Counted from the stretch's first letter, positions 8,507-18,560 are shown. The stretch: 64,000 bases of DNA from JALOLV01 sp046295175 (GCA_046295175.1 JBKBNY010000005.1:355809-419808); one strand, 5' to 3'. The notes: generated by a model not told the origin, from the letters alone. Numbers and translations are program-made.

Positions 8507-10882
8507 TTATTCTACCACCAGTTTCTCCCGCAAAATCTCTTTGTCAACTGTCAGTTCTATCCAATATTCGCCTTTTTGGAGTTTATTGGTTGGTAAAAGT
8601 TTAATCTGAGTTCCTAAGTTTTGGTAGTATTGGTCAATAATTGTCACGATAACATTTTGATTGCTATCTTTCAAAACCAACTTGACTTGGCTCGGCTTAT
8701 TGAGCCTAAAAATAATCTTTTTGATTTGTTTATTTTCGGAGTCTTTGGCGGCAAATTCGGATGCAGTCGAGTCACTAACCGTAGAAGCCGTTAGCATTTG
8801 GTTTTGGGTAAATGCTTGCTGCAAACAATCTTCGATTTTAGCCGTAAAGATTGCACTTTGGTCAATTTTGAACCCAGGCATCAACACAATGCTGTTACCT
8901 GCCGTAAATGTTACGTTTTTGGTTGTCGGCACGATGCTCTCTGAATTGACGACTTTTTTAGCTTTGAAAGTACCATCGGCAAGCGTGATGCGGTCGAGTT
9001 TGAGGGTATCGCTGGCACAGTTGATATTTATGCCTCGACAATTACAATTGGCATCAAATTTATCATACATCGTGAGTGGGTCGTTGTCGTCGCAGGCAGT
9101 ACCCGACGGATTACAGAGTGTGGCATCGAATGTAATTTTACTGAAACCTGAGCAACCTGCCCCCCAATTATCAATAGCCGAAATGAGTACGTATCGAGCT
9201 TTTACATCATTGAAATTGGGTCCGGCAAATCCCGAATAATCAGAAAGCCCAGGGGCTTGATTCCAGAAGTAAGTTCCACCGAGTTGGGTCCAATTTGTGC
9301 CATCGAGTGAGTAATCTACATATACATTCTTGAAGCCTCTATCGGTGTATCCTTGTACGTTAAAATTCCAGACTTTTGTGCCTTGAAACTTATAAATATC
9401 GCCAAAATCATAACGAATCCAGTAATTCAGTCCACTCCGAGCAGTGTTTGGATTGGGCGAACCCGGGCTACAAGAATTCCAAGAGTTTTCGAGCGTAGCC
9501 ACCAAATTATCGGTCGGAGCACACGCTGCATAGGCTTGGTATCGAGCAGCCGAATCATCGCAATCAAGACCCGAACACGGCGTACCTACACACTCGCAAC
9601 TGTTATTGAATCGGTCGTTATTGGTAAACGGATTTCCGTCGTCGCAAAGTGTTCCCTGCGGCACGCATGAGATTTCGCATTTGTAATCGAAAAGATAAAA
9701 ATCTGAGACACGTTTCCAGTCACGCCTTTCGTGAAAAGGAGTCTTCCAAAATAGGTTGAAATGGTCTCGCCACGAGTTTTCTTTGTGCCTAAATTCGTAG
9801 TAATAAAACTTGCCTTTTTCTAAGTAAAGCGGAGCAATACGCTGAAAACTCGAATTATTGAAATCGTTTCTATCAACGCCCGAAATCACAATGGCTTGGT
9901 GATACTGCTTATATTCTATCGAATCATTCTTACTCAAAAAGAAATAGGTTTGTCCATCTCCCGTGATATTGAATTCGTACATCCCCGACATCGGAACACT
10001 CAAATAGCCCTGCACCAGAGTCCCGTAGTTATCTTTAGAATCAGTAGAAAGTGGCCCATAAGCCCCTTTTAGTTTTTCTTTTCTATCGGGTGTAAGCGGG
10101 AACTTAGGCGAATTTGTCAAATCAGGCTCAACGTAAGTACCCGAAATCGAATCATAATAATATGCATCAATTACACCTTTTTCGCCAACACACGCATTGG
10201 CGGTTTGGGGAGTACCAACACAGTTGCAAAAGCCATCTTGCTGGTCGTTGATGGTATTTGGGTTGTTATCATTACAGGCTGTTCCTCTCAAGGGGCAATT
10301 AGACTCACAAGCATACTCTTTCAGACTGGTGTAATCTATCACTCGCCAAGTTGTGTCGGGGTTTGAGTTACGTCGCCAATAAAGTGTAGAATGGTCGCCG
10401 CCAGTGCCTTCAAATGCCAAAATCTCAAAGTAATAATTCTGACCAGCCACCAATTGAATGGTTTGCGAGGTTTGACCAGCTTGTCTGTTATGTTCGGTTA
10501 CACCAGTAAACGTCGTAAGCGAAGCTCTTCTTCTTTTATTTGCGGGATTATTATCGGTACTCAAATAGAAAAATACCCTATCGTCGCCCGTGATATTGAA
10601 TTTATAATTATCGGTCGTCGAAACGGTTATGTACCCTCGCATCATTGAGGCATAATAATCGGTAAAATTGACGGGGGCTTTGGTCGAACCTAAAATTTGG
10701 GTGCCATCGGGGCGGCTCGGAAAATTCTCTAAAGCAAATAAATCTAAGCTGTCGGGGGTACTTTTGAAACCCATCCAATAATGCCACTTGATTTGCCCTG
10801 CCGTACCTACACAGTTTTGCTGAGCTCGACTCGAAAAAGCCGCCCAAAAAATCGTAATCAAAAGTAAGAATCTATATTTCAT
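8507..10882 (-). CDS. Secreted multidomain surface protein: two PA14-like domains, discoidin-like domain, C-terminal sorting region
   Basis: About 791 aa from the ATG at 10882, which gives a clean signal peptide (MKYRFLLLITIFWAAFSSRAQ). Domain order: PA14-like module (about 25-190, with SMMRGYITVSTTDNYKFNIT and YYFEILAFEGTGGDHS), a second PA14-like module, a discoidin/F5-8C-like carbohydrate-binding module (YWIRYDFGDIYKFQGTKVW), then a segment with AGNSIVLMPGFKIDQSAIF, and a terminal beta domain ending REKLVVE, typical of T9SS sorting tails. The modules are separated by three Cys/Asp-rich linkers of the type C-x4-GTxCDDxxPxT-NCxCxG. No catalytic domain is seen, so it is probably a glycan-binding surface protein. 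It follows the DUF1501 gene by about 50 bp and is likely cotranscribed with it. Confidence 0.75.
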   Translation of the reverse strand: MKYRFLLLITIFWAAFSSRAQQNCVGTAGQIKWHYWMGFKSTPDSLDLFALENFPSRPDGTQILGSTKAPVNFTDYYASMMRGYITVSTTDNYKFNITGDDRVFFYLSTDNNPANKRRRASLTTFTGVTEHNRQAGQTSQTIQLVAGQNYYFEILAFEGTGGDHSTLYWRRNSNPDTTWRVIDYTSLKEYACESNCPLRGTACNDNNPNTINDQQDGFCNCVGTPQTANACVGEKGVIDAYYYDSISGTYVEPDLTNSPKFPLTPDRKEKLKGAYGPLSTDSKDNYGTLVQGYLSVPMSGMYEFNITGDGQTYFFLSKNDSIEYKQYHQAIVISGVDRNDFNNSSFQRIAPLYLEKGKFYYYEFRHKENSWRDHFNLFWKTPFHERRDWKRVSDFYLFDYKCEISCVPQGTLCDDGNPFTNNDRFNNSCECVGTPCSGLDCDDSAARYQAYAACAPTDNLVATLENSWNSCSPGSPNPNTARSGLNYWIRYDFGDIYKFQGTKVWNFNVQGYTDRGFKNVYVDYSLDGTNWTQLGGTYFWNQAPGLSDYSGFAGPNFNDVKARYVLISAIDNWGAGCSGFSKITFDATLCNPSGTACDDNDPLTMYDKFDANCNCRGININCASDTLKLDRITLADGTFKAKKVVNSESIVPTTKNVTFTAGNSIVLMPGFKIDQSAIFTAKIEDCLQQAFTQNQMLTASTVSDSTASEFAAKDSENKQIKKIIFRLNKPSQVKLVLKDSNQNVIVTIIDQYYQNLGTQIKLLPTNKLQKGEYWIELTVDKEILREKLVVE

Positions 10883-10933
10883 AAGGCTATATCTCAATAA
10901 AAATCAGAAACTAAAACCACAAAACTCTAATAA

Positions 10934-12445
10934 TCAATAGCTTAGACAGTTTGGAGGAAGGTCTTCGTTCGAAATCGCCGTTCCGTTAAAATTCATAAAT
11001 CCGACAGGATACTGATTGGCAGCGTAGCTGTAAAAATTACCAAGATTTGGCAATACATAGCATAAATCGTTGGGGCTAACACCATACCAAAGAGCCAATT
11101 CGGCGTAGAATTCGTCGGTTGATACAGCAGGGATAAAATTGCCTCTGAAAGAGATATTGCGGTTGTAGGTCGTAGCGTCCATTTTTGGATATGAGCCGTA
11201 GATTTTTCCACCATTTACAGAGCCACCCATCACGATTGTATTACCTCCCCAGGCATGGTCAGAGCCTTGCCCATTTGATGTAACCGTACGGGCAAAATCT
11301 GAAATAGTAAATGTGGTAACTTTATCGGCAATGCCTAACTCTACTGTGGCATCATAAAATGATTTGAGTGCTTGGCTCACGACTGGTACTCGCTGGTTCA
11401 TACCCGTCAAAAGATTGCTGTGCATATCCCACCCACCGTAAGTAACAAAGAAAATCTGGCGTCTTGTACCCAAGAATTCACGCACACTTATCACTTTGGC
11501 AATGGCTTGCATATTACGTGAAAGTTCGTCTGTGCCAAACGCTGTTGACATCGACGGAACTTTGGTCAGTGCTTGTTTAAAAATATCAAAAGCCGCCGTA
11601 GAGTTTTTGGTAGTTGTCGAATACGTTTTTTGTAGCAAATTGGCGTAAGTTTTTGAGACCAAACTATCAACTGCATTATCGCGAAGTTGTGTCAGGTAGC
11701 CTGAGTTGCTCCACCATGAAGGCAAAGCCTGAAAACCTACATTATTTGGGTCGATATTGTTACTGATTGAATATTCGGTGATGGTTTGACCTCTCTGAAA
11801 AGCGTTTTTGCCTGATAACGAGAAATTCATCGAAATTTCTTGGTAGGTATTTGAGGCATGGAGTAAATCGGCCAATCGCCCTCCTACTCCCAAAGCATCA
11901 CGGCTTTGCGGCACTGATGTTTGCCATTGCATAATCTGGTCGGAGTGTGAATAAATCCCCAAAGGCAGTTTTTTGAGTCCGCTTTGGTATTCGGTTCTAT
12001 TCATAATTGGCTCAACCAATGTACCGATATTTGCCATAAAAGCAACTTTACCAGTATTGAACAAATCTCTCATGCCTGTCATCTGTGGATGCACCCCAAA
12101 TGCTCCGTATTGACACGGAATCCCTCTAAAACTGGTACATTGAGGATTATTAAGGGCCAATAATTGGTTTCGGTCGATTGCCAAATCAGTACGTAAAGCA
12201 CTGTATTCGTTGTAACCATTGTCGCCTCCGGCGGTATTTCCCATCGGCACTAAGGTATTGTAAGAATCAATCCCGCCTGCCAACAAAATGCAAACCAATG
12301 CTTTGTAGTCGCTCGGTGGTGCAGACTTGGCGATGTCGGCTCCTAACGCACCATTAAAAGTCGTTAGATTGGTCAATGTGCTGAGCAGCGTAGTTGTCCC
12401 CATTGCTGCACATCCCGATTGTTTGATAAAGTCTCTTCTATTCAT
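10934..12445 (-). CDS. DUF1501 family protein, Tat-exported
   Basis: About 503 aa from the ATG at 12445, chosen because it places the twin-arginine signal MNRRDFIKQSGCAAMGTTTL at the N-terminus; a longer frame begins further upstream without a plausible signal. The body has family features: LVCILLAGGIDSYNTLVPM, FGVHPQMTGMRDLFNTGKVAFMANIGTLV, YSHSDQIMQWQ and FFVTYGGWDMHSNL. The fold is related to alkaline phosphatase/sulfatase-like enzymes, but no activity is established. DUF1501 genes are typically paired with DUF1800 genes, as here (96 bp downstream of one). The co-oriented PA14/discoidin gene follows. Confidence 0.85.
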   Translation of the reverse strand: MNRRDFIKQSGCAAMGTTTLLSTLTNLTTFNGALGADIAKSAPPSDYKALVCILLAGGIDSYNTLVPMGNTAGGDNGYNEYSALRTDLAIDRNQLLALNNPQCTSFRGIPCQYGAFGVHPQMTGMRDLFNTGKVAFMANIGTLVEPIMNRTEYQSGLKKLPLGIYSHSDQIMQWQTSVPQSRDALGVGGRLADLLHASNTYQEISMNFSLSGKNAFQRGQTITEYSISNNIDPNNVGFQALPSWWSNSGYLTQLRDNAVDSLVSKTYANLLQKTYSTTTKNSTAAFDIFKQALTKVPSMSTAFGTDELSRNMQAIAKVISVREFLGTRRQIFFVTYGGWDMHSNLLTGMNQRVPVVSQALKSFYDATVELGIADKVTTFTISDFARTVTSNGQGSDHAWGGNTIVMGGSVNGGKIYGSYPKMDATTYNRNISFRGNFIPAVSTDEFYAELALWYGVSPNDLCYVLPNLGNFYSYAANQYPVGFMNFNGTAISNEDLPPNCLSY

Positions 12446-12541
12446 GACAAAAAAATTCAGAAAATGATTGATTGAGAGAGCGATTGAGAATAACCAAAGC
12501 ACAAATCCTGACACACTTCATTCGCTCGGTTCTTAAAAGGA

Positions 12542-14413
12542 TTATCTATTAATCAAATAATCGGGAGACGACAATATAAGGACTAATGCCAGCCTAACTC
12601 TCCGATTGGCCGATGTTGAATCAGGCACACCGTTGGCATCTTCGCTGTAAGGCATACTCGAAATGGCATCTCTGATAATTTTGAGCGACTGCGATGACAA
12701 ACTTCCGTGGGCAAAAAGTAGATTGTATTTATCTAATAACTGCGGCAGTTTATCATTGCGAGTGAGGGCATAGTCGGCAGCAAGATTAAACTTAGGGTCT
12801 TGGTCGGCTTTGTATCTTTCGCCGCTAAAATAACCCCACCAATCGGTCGGGTCGTCATTGATAAACCACTCATTGAGGGCATTTATATAACCTGTAAGGG
12901 TTTGAGAATTAAGAATCTGGAACTCAGGAGCAACTTTGCCCATCGCTTTCAGTTCTCCTTCGGGAGCGTAATCGGGCTGGAAAAAGTTAAATACCGAAGG
13001 CGAGAAGAGTGGTACTTGACCAACTTTATCGTATAAACGATACATTATGTTACGATAAACTCCGTTTTGAGTCGTTAGGGTTAGCCCCCGCATGACATTC
13101 ATGTATCTGACAAATGGCTCACGGAGCATTCCTGATGTGTTTTGGGCTGTTGTGTTTGTCGGGCATCCACAAGCTTCAGGGTCTAATAAGATTGCCTTGA
13201 TTACCGCTTTTAAATCTCCTCTGACGCCGCTTCCGTTATTGTTAAAAACAGTAGCAACTCTGGCGATGTATTCTGGGCTTGGGTTTGACATAACCAATCT
13301 CTGAATCAGTCTTCGAGAGATAAACGGGCCAACGTTAGGATGATTGGATAGTACATTGATTGCATCTTGAATATCTTGATTGCCTTGCATGACATCACGA
13401 GCCGGAATCGTCTGGCCTAAGAATGTTTTAGTACCAGGTTCGTGGGCATCATAAACCCTGGGGCGTGAGTAGTTTCGATAAAACTCCAACGAATCTTTAC
13501 CGTAGAATTTCATTGGTAGTGTATAGCTCAAGTAGTTTTTATAGGTATCGCCAAGATAGCGGCTATCGCCCCACGATAATCCTGTAAAAACCTTTGCCAA
13601 ACCCGCAATATCGTTATTATCGTAAGTAGGAATTGGCTTATTGTTGGCGTCTCTGACCTCGGTTCCATCAATATTGAGTTGGTACAATCCAATCGAGAAA
13701 AGCTGCATCACTTCGCGTGCGTAGTTTTCATCTGGAAAAATCTGTTTGGTTGTACTGGTGGCGTGGTTATTCAAGAATGTCAGATACGAACCCATCGTTG
13801 GGTGATACGAAATATCGTTGAGGAGGGTTCGGTAATTGCCGAAGGCATTTCGCATCAAAACATCGTAATAACTCGTGAGAGCGTACGGATAAGGATTGAA
13901 ATCGGAGATTCGAGAAACCACAAAGATTTCACTCAATGCTAACGCCACTCTCCACCGAAGCACGTCGGGGGCGGTCATAGCACCCTGAAACCAAGTTACA
14001 TCAAAATGCCAGTTGTCTAACCCAAGTGTGGCTTTGGTGTAATTATTGGCAGGATTCCGATTGAGCGAATCGACAATCGACTGGTGCATTACGCCAAGAT
14101 AATTGGTCAGGTTAAACGAAACTGGCATATTCAGCTGTTCGTCGAGCCATTTTTCTCGACCTTGGCTGGTTACATTCTGGATAAGAGCCATATTTGGCCC
14201 AAGTGTAGCCTGCGAAAGAAAGCGAGATGCTTGATTGTGATTGGGCAGATAACCGTTTTCAATCAAAGTACGGATGCCGGTGTTGTCTTGAGACGATGCA
14301 GTTACGGTAACATTTTTGGTATTTCCCATACCAAATTTGACCGTTTGTTGAGCAAAAGTAGTCAGTGATAACCCCAATAGGGTAACTAAACATAGGGTAA
14401 TTTTGGGCTTCAT
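12542..14413 (-). CDS. DUF1800 family protein, secreted
   Basis: 623 aa with a signal peptide (about 1-21, ending TFAQ). Family motifs: ASRFLSQATLGPN, WLDEQLNMPVSF, DVLRWRVALALSEIFVVS, ENYAREVMQLFSIGLYQLN, AGLAKVFTGLSWGD, GPFISRRLIQRLVMSNPS and the C-terminal RRVRLALVLILSSPDYLI. DUF1800 proteins are known almost only by their genomic pairing with DUF1501; the function of the pair is not established, although secreted adhesion or polymer turnover has been considered. It is the first gene of a probable three-gene operon with the DUF1501 and PA14 proteins, all exported. Confidence 0.87.
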   Translation of the reverse strand: MKPKITLCLVTLLGLSLTTFAQQTVKFGMGNTKNVTVTASSQDNTGIRTLIENGYLPNHNQASRFLSQATLGPNMALIQNVTSQGREKWLDEQLNMPVSFNLTNYLGVMHQSIVDSLNRNPANNYTKATLGLDNWHFDVTWFQGAMTAPDVLRWRVALALSEIFVVSRISDFNPYPYALTSYYDVLMRNAFGNYRTLLNDISYHPTMGSYLTFLNNHATSTTKQIFPDENYAREVMQLFSIGLYQLNIDGTEVRDANNKPIPTYDNNDIAGLAKVFTGLSWGDSRYLGDTYKNYLSYTLPMKFYGKDSLEFYRNYSRPRVYDAHEPGTKTFLGQTIPARDVMQGNQDIQDAINVLSNHPNVGPFISRRLIQRLVMSNPSPEYIARVATVFNNNGSGVRGDLKAVIKAILLDPEACGCPTNTTAQNTSGMLREPFVRYMNVMRGLTLTTQNGVYRNIMYRLYDKVGQVPLFSPSVFNFFQPDYAPEGELKAMGKVAPEFQILNSQTLTGYINALNEWFINDDPTDWWGYFSGERYKADQDPKFNLAADYALTRNDKLPQLLDKYNLLFAHGSLSSQSLKIIRDAISSMPYSEDANGVPDSTSANRRVRLALVLILSSPDYLINR

Positions 14414-14843
14414 TTATTATTCTGGCTATGAAATAAAAAAATGTTTTAGTCCGACAGCAGCCAATTCTAATTAGTATCTGAGAGATTCGTGTAGATAATA
14501 AAGGTTTATTGATAAAATATTGATAGCAATAAAACCAAAAGAACCGCACTAATCAAATGGGTGGATTCTTGTTTACAAATGTAATATTTTTTTTTATTGG
14601 CTCAAGAAATTTTCGGGATTATATACCGATTGGCTACAAAATATTATCTACCGCGGATATTTTGTTGAAATTCAGTTTAAAGTGGGTTCTTCGAGTTTTT
14701 TAACAATCTTGCTTAAAATAGTCTTGATGGTATTACATGATAAATTCCAAAATAATAACTCAATTCATTGGATATTGCTAAAATCATTTCTCATCTATTA
14801 TATTTACCTCTTCGTTTACCAAAAAACTATAAAGACCCTAACT

Positions 14844-17588
14844 GTGACACGCTGTTTACTTGTAATATTTATTTTTGCGTTATTTCATTTTAGTAATGTT
14901 TATTCTCAGAAAATCAATCTTGAATCCGAAAAAGAGTTTCCGATTAATATAAGTGAATCAATCGGGATTCTGAAAGACTCATCTACAAAACTGAAACTCG
15001 ATGATGTATTGCAAAGGAATGATTTTCAGTTCCCCAAAAAAGACCATTTTATTTTTCCGTATTCGGATGACATTTTTTGGGTTAAATTCGACTTAAAAAA
15101 CACTGGTGTCAAGAGTGAAGATTTCGTATTGATTTGGACTAACCCACTGGTTGAGCAATTAGACTTTTACATAACCGATAGTACAGGCAAAGGCTTTTTG
15201 CACAAGCAGCAGAAGATTCTGACCATCGAAAAAGAAAAGAAACTCATAGACCAAGACCCAAGTTTTGCATTAACTCTAAAACAAGGCGAAGAAAAAAGTA
15301 TTTACTTCAAGATTACTTCAAAACGAGGACACTACGGAACCCTCAGACTTCATACCAAAGAATCGTACCAAAAAAGCCTCTTGAATGGGTTTTCGAGCCA
15401 GAGTTTTTTTAATGGTTTGGTTATATTCAGACTATTTTTGGTCTTAGTACTGAGTCTATTTATCATCAAAGACTTTGCATTTAGGTTGTATTCGCTACAC
15501 ACCGTAATCAAAACTTTTGCCTTTTGGGGATACATCAATATCGCTGGACCTTGGTTTACAAACGACCCCGACTTAGCCCAAAAAATCGACTTCGTTTTTT
15601 ATAACTCGGTTACACTTGGGGCTGGCATTTTTGTTTACTATACCCAAATCAGAGGTAAATTCTCCAAAATCCATAGTTATCTGTCTTTTCTGATTATCGG
15701 GCTAACCATCTTTGAGAGCATCATTGTTTTCTTTGATTATCAATGGTATTGGCTCAAATTGGGGGTTTACAGCATCATTTTCTCGGCTTTGTATTTTTCT
15801 ATCATCTATTTGGTTTCGATTATCCGAAAAATCTCAATTGAGAAATACTACGCAATTCCGTTTATACTGGGTCTGATGAGCTATGCTCTACTCTATGTTA
15901 GGTTATTGGGCTGGATTGAGTACGCTCCGCTTTATTCGATTGCGTATTTCTTATTTTTTGGAGAAATCTTCGTATTTGTAATTTTCTTAGGTGGGATTTT
16001 CAGAAATGCTCAACAAAAACTCAATTTCAGTATTGAGCAAAACAACCGCTTGAAAGACCTCGACAACCTCAAAACCAACTTTTTTGCCAATATCTCGCAC
16101 GAATTCCGTACGCCACTCACGCTGATTCTGGCTCCGGCAAAAGATTTGGTAAACGAAAGCCCGAATAACGCTGCCTATCAGATAATCTATCGCAATGCCA
16201 ACCGACTACTCGAACTAATTAATCAATTGCTCGATATTACCAAAATCGAAGCGGGTCAGATGAACGTAGAGCTACAAAAAGTAAATCTATCGGTTTATTT
16301 CCGAACCCTCATCAGTTCGTTTACTTCATTGGCACAAAGCAAGGGAATTACATTTGAATTCATCCAAAACAAAAACGATGCTTGGGCAAACGTTGACTCG
16401 GACAAAATCGAGAAAATCATTACAAATCTCTTATCAAATGCATTCAAATTCACCAATAACAATAAAAAAGTCGAGGTGAAGATTGATTATCTGCCCAGAC
16501 AAATTGTGATACAAATAAGCGACGAAGGTATTGGGATTTCGGAAGACAAATTGGATAAGATTTTTGATAGATTCTACCAAGTCGAGAGCAATACAAACCG
16601 CAAATTTGAGGGTACGGGCATCGGATTGGCTTTGGTAAAGGAATTGGTCGAGGTAATGAAAGGCCAAATCAACGTAAGAAGTAAAGAAGGTTTAGGAACT
16701 ACCTTTGAGGTCGTATTACCGATTAAATACGAAACACAACCTGCCGATGCAAGTACTACCGAACAGATTAGTTTTAGACCTGCTGTATCGAACTTAGTGA
16801 CTGAAAACTCACTCAAAGTTGCGGAGTCGGAGAGTGAGCAAATCTTGCTTATCGTAGATGACAATGCCGATATACGCACCTACATTCGTGGGATTTTTGA
16901 GAATGAATACCGTATCGTAGAAGCCGTTGACGGCAAAGACGGACTTGCGAAAGCCAATGAGCAAATACCGAATCTGGTTATTAGCGACCTCATGATGCCC
17001 GAAATGGATGGTTTTGAGTTTTGTAAACACATGAAAACCGACGAAAAAACTTCGCACATACCCATCATCATGCTTACGGCAAAAGCAAATATTGAGAGCC
17101 GAATCGAAGGTTTAGAGTTGGGTGCCGATGATTATCTGATAAAGCCATTCCACAAAGAAGAAATTGAGGTAAGGGTTCGTAACCTGATTATGATTCGGGA
17201 GAATCTTAAAAAACAATTCAGCAAAGAGATTGTCAATCTAAATCCAGAAGAAATAAAAGTAAACTCGGTTGAGGCTAAGTTCTTAAATAAAATCAAAGAA
17301 GTTGTCGAGGCCAATATTGTCAACCAGCAGTTCGATGTTGAGCAATTTGCCGCAGCAATGAACATGAGTGCAGTACAGCTTCGACGAAAGATGAAATCAC
17401 TCACCAACTTTACGGTGGTTGAGTATGTCCGAAACTATCGTTTGCAGAAGGCCGCCAATCTGTTGAAACAAAAAACTGCATCTGTTTCTGAGATTGCCTA
17501 CCAGGTCGGCTTCGAGAGTTTGCCGTATTTCAGTAGGGTGTTTCAGGAGCATTATGGGGTTCCGCCGTCAGAGTATAAGCCCGAGTAA
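14844..17588 (+). CDS. Hybrid two-component sensor: 7TM-DISM sensor, histidine kinase, receiver and AraC-type DNA-binding domain
   Basis: 914 aa from a GTG at 14844, preferred because it starts a good signal peptide (TRCLLVIFIFALFHFSNVYSQ); the frame stays open upstream to 14682. Order: periplasmic DISM-type sensor (about 35-155), seven membrane helices (about 170-370), HisKA with FFANISHEFRTPLTL (His about 419), HATPase (NLLSNAFKFTNNN, DEGIGI, GTGIGLALV), receiver domain (LLIVDDNAD start, phospho-Asp in SDLMMPEMDG about 715, Lys in LIKPFH), and a C-terminal AraC helix-turn-helix (VSEIAYQVGFESLPYFSRVF). This single-protein two-component design is typical of Bacteroidota carbohydrate regulators, though most of those have a periplasmic propeller instead of 7TM-DISM. 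A strong terminator follows. The target is unknown; the divergent DUF1800 operon or the downstream LytTR/surface genes are candidates. Confidence 0.9.
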   Translation: MTRCLLVIFIFALFHFSNVYSQKINLESEKEFPINISESIGILKDSSTKLKLDDVLQRNDFQFPKKDHFIFPYSDDIFWVKFDLKNTGVKSEDFVLIWTNPLVEQLDFYITDSTGKGFLHKQQKILTIEKEKKLIDQDPSFALTLKQGEEKSIYFKITSKRGHYGTLRLHTKESYQKSLLNGFSSQSFFNGLVIFRLFLVLVLSLFIIKDFAFRLYSLHTVIKTFAFWGYINIAGPWFTNDPDLAQKIDFVFYNSVTLGAGIFVYYTQIRGKFSKIHSYLSFLIIGLTIFESIIVFFDYQWYWLKLGVYSIIFSALYFSIIYLVSIIRKISIEKYYAIPFILGLMSYALLYVRLLGWIEYAPLYSIAYFLFFGEIFVFVIFLGGIFRNAQQKLNFSIEQNNRLKDLDNLKTNFFANISHEFRTPLTLILAPAKDLVNESPNNAAYQIIYRNANRLLELINQLLDITKIEAGQMNVELQKVNLSVYFRTLISSFTSLAQSKGITFEFIQNKNDAWANVDSDKIEKIITNLLSNAFKFTNNNKKVEVKIDYLPRQIVIQISDEGIGISEDKLDKIFDRFYQVESNTNRKFEGTGIGLALVKELVEVMKGQINVRSKEGLGTTFEVVLPIKYETQPADASTTEQISFRPAVSNLVTENSLKVAESESEQILLIVDDNADIRTYIRGIFENEYRIVEAVDGKDGLAKANEQIPNLVISDLMMPEMDGFEFCKHMKTDEKTSHIPIIMLTAKANIESRIEGLELGADDYLIKPFHKEEIEVRVRNLIMIRENLKKQFSKEIVNLNPEEIKVNSVEAKFLNKIKEVVEANIVNQQFDVEQFAAAMNMSAVQLRRKMKSLTNFTVVEYVRNYRLQKAANLLKQKTASVSEIAYQVGFESLPYFSRVFQEHYGVPPSEYKPE

Positions 17589-17603
17589 AGGTCCTAATTT
17601 AGA

Positions 17604-17630
17604 AGAGCGTCTGTTGACGCTCTTTTTTTG
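17604..17630 (+). terminator. Rho-independent terminator after the hybrid kinase gene
   Basis: AGAGCGTC, loop TGTT, GACGCTCT, then seven T. It lies 15 bp after the stop codon and separates this gene from the LytTR genes. Confidence 0.9.
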
Positions 17631-17646
17631 TTTAAAATACCGAAAT

Positions 17647-17770
17647 GTTCAAAATGAATTAAAGAATGTCCATTTTGGATAAATAAAATGTCAAAAAAAA
17701 GATTAAGAAGCCAATTTTATTGATTTTGAAAAAGTTCAAAATGAGCAAAAGAATGTCCAAAATGGGATAA
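17647..17770 (+). promoter_or_regulatory. Pair of about 36-bp direct repeats, candidate LytTR operator
   Basis: Repeats at 17647-17682 and 17734-17770 share GTTCAAAATGA, a spacer, AAAGAATGTCC and a closing GGATAA. The second ends about 22 bp upstream of a TATGTTTG promoter-like box, a position suited to an activator. LytTR domains bind paired direct repeats. An inverted copy of GTTCAAAATG lies at 20688-20697, just before the 2897-aa protein gene. Confidence 0.45.
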
Positions 17771-17791
17771 CCCCCTCCCTACAAATTACAA

Positions 17792-17799
17792 TATGTTTG
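17792..17799 (+). promoter_or_regulatory. Promoter -7 element of the LytTR gene pair
   Basis: TATGTTTG matches the TAnnTTTG box; the start codon follows about 26 nt later. No good TTTG -33 box is seen, consistent with an activator-dependent promoter. Confidence 0.4.
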
Positions 17800-17824
17800 T
17801 ACATCTTTTACCACTTAATAATTG

Positions 17825-18178
17825 ATGTGCATGAAAACCGATGAAACTACCCTCCACCTTGGTGGACGAATCAAGGCATCGCCCGAAGAAATTTTATTGC
17901 TCAAAGCCGATGTCAACTACACACAAATTTTCTTTAGTGATGGTAGCAGTTTTTTAAGCTCGACTTGCATTGGGGTACTCGAAAAACGCCTACAAGATAG
18001 CGGGCAGTTTTTCAGGCCAAACCGCTCTTATATTATCAATTTATCTTATGTAGCCGAGTTTGAGATTTTCTCTAATACCATCAAAATGGAGAATAAAGAA
18101 GCTATCAGTCTTTCTCGTCGAAAAGCCAAATTATTCAATAATATTACTAACCCAAAAACACATAGTTTTCTGCCATGA
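17825..18178 (+). CDS. Stand-alone LytTR DNA-binding protein (first of a tandem pair)
   Basis: About 117 aa, nearly all LytTR domain: ASPEEILLLKADVNYTQIFF, GVLEKRLQDSGQFFRPNRSY and IINLSYVAEFEI followed by ISLSRRKAK. There is no receiver or membrane domain, so activity must be controlled by expression level or by a partner. ATGs at 17825 and 17831 are both possible starts. It overlaps the next gene by 4 bp (ATGA), which indicates translational coupling, and the two products are paralogues (shared LLKAxxNYT, LxKRLQD, FFRPNRS and SRRxxK). Direct repeats upstream are candidate binding sites. Confidence 0.82.
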   Translation: MCMKTDETTLHLGGRIKASPEEILLLKADVNYTQIFFSDGSSFLSSTCIGVLEKRLQDSGQFFRPNRSYIINLSYVAEFEIFSNTIKMENKEAISLSRRKAKLFNNITNPKTHSFLP

Positions 18179-18504
18179 ATAACGAACCTCTACTTAACTT
18201 CGGAAGGCGACTAAAAATTGCTCCAAAGAACACCCGCCTGCTAAAGGCTGAAATCAACTACACCAAAGTTCATCTGGATGATGTAAGTACGCCACTATCA
18301 TCCATAACACTCGGCATTTTACGAAAACGCCTCCAAGATTTTCCGTTTTTCAGACCCAATCGCTCAGTACTTGTCAACCTTGACTATGTAGTAGATTTTG
18401 AAGCAGCTTCGGCACAAATCAAAATGGAAAACAACGAAACCTTCAAGATTTCAAGAAGACGAACGAAGCGTTTTGTGTATAACACATCCTTTTCAAAGAT
18501 TTAA
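18175..18504 (+). CDS. Stand-alone LytTR DNA-binding protein (second of a tandem pair)
   Basis: 109 aa, LytTR domain only: LKIAPKNTRLLKAEINYTKV, GILRKRLQDFPFFRPNRSVL and VNLDYVVDF, then FKISRRRTKRF. It overlaps the preceding paralogue by 4 bp. LytTR proteins bind two direct repeats, so the pair could form a heterodimer on asymmetric sites; that is inference. The unknown 637-aa gene begins 56 bp downstream and the 2897-aa surface protein follows, so these are the likely local targets. Confidence 0.82.
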   Translation: MNNEPLLNFGRRLKIAPKNTRLLKAEINYTKVHLDDVSTPLSSITLGILRKRLQDFPFFRPNRSVLVNLDYVVDFEAASAQIKMENNETFKISRRRTKRFVYNTSFSKI

Positions 18505-18560
18505 AACTTTTCACTCCTAAATTTAATAAGTACAATATCAACTTTATAATCAATAAAAAC

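Noticed and set aside
12446..12514. Longer start for the DUF1501 protein
   Set aside because: The extra 23 residues would precede the twin-arginine signal; the ATG at 12445 places it at the N-terminus.
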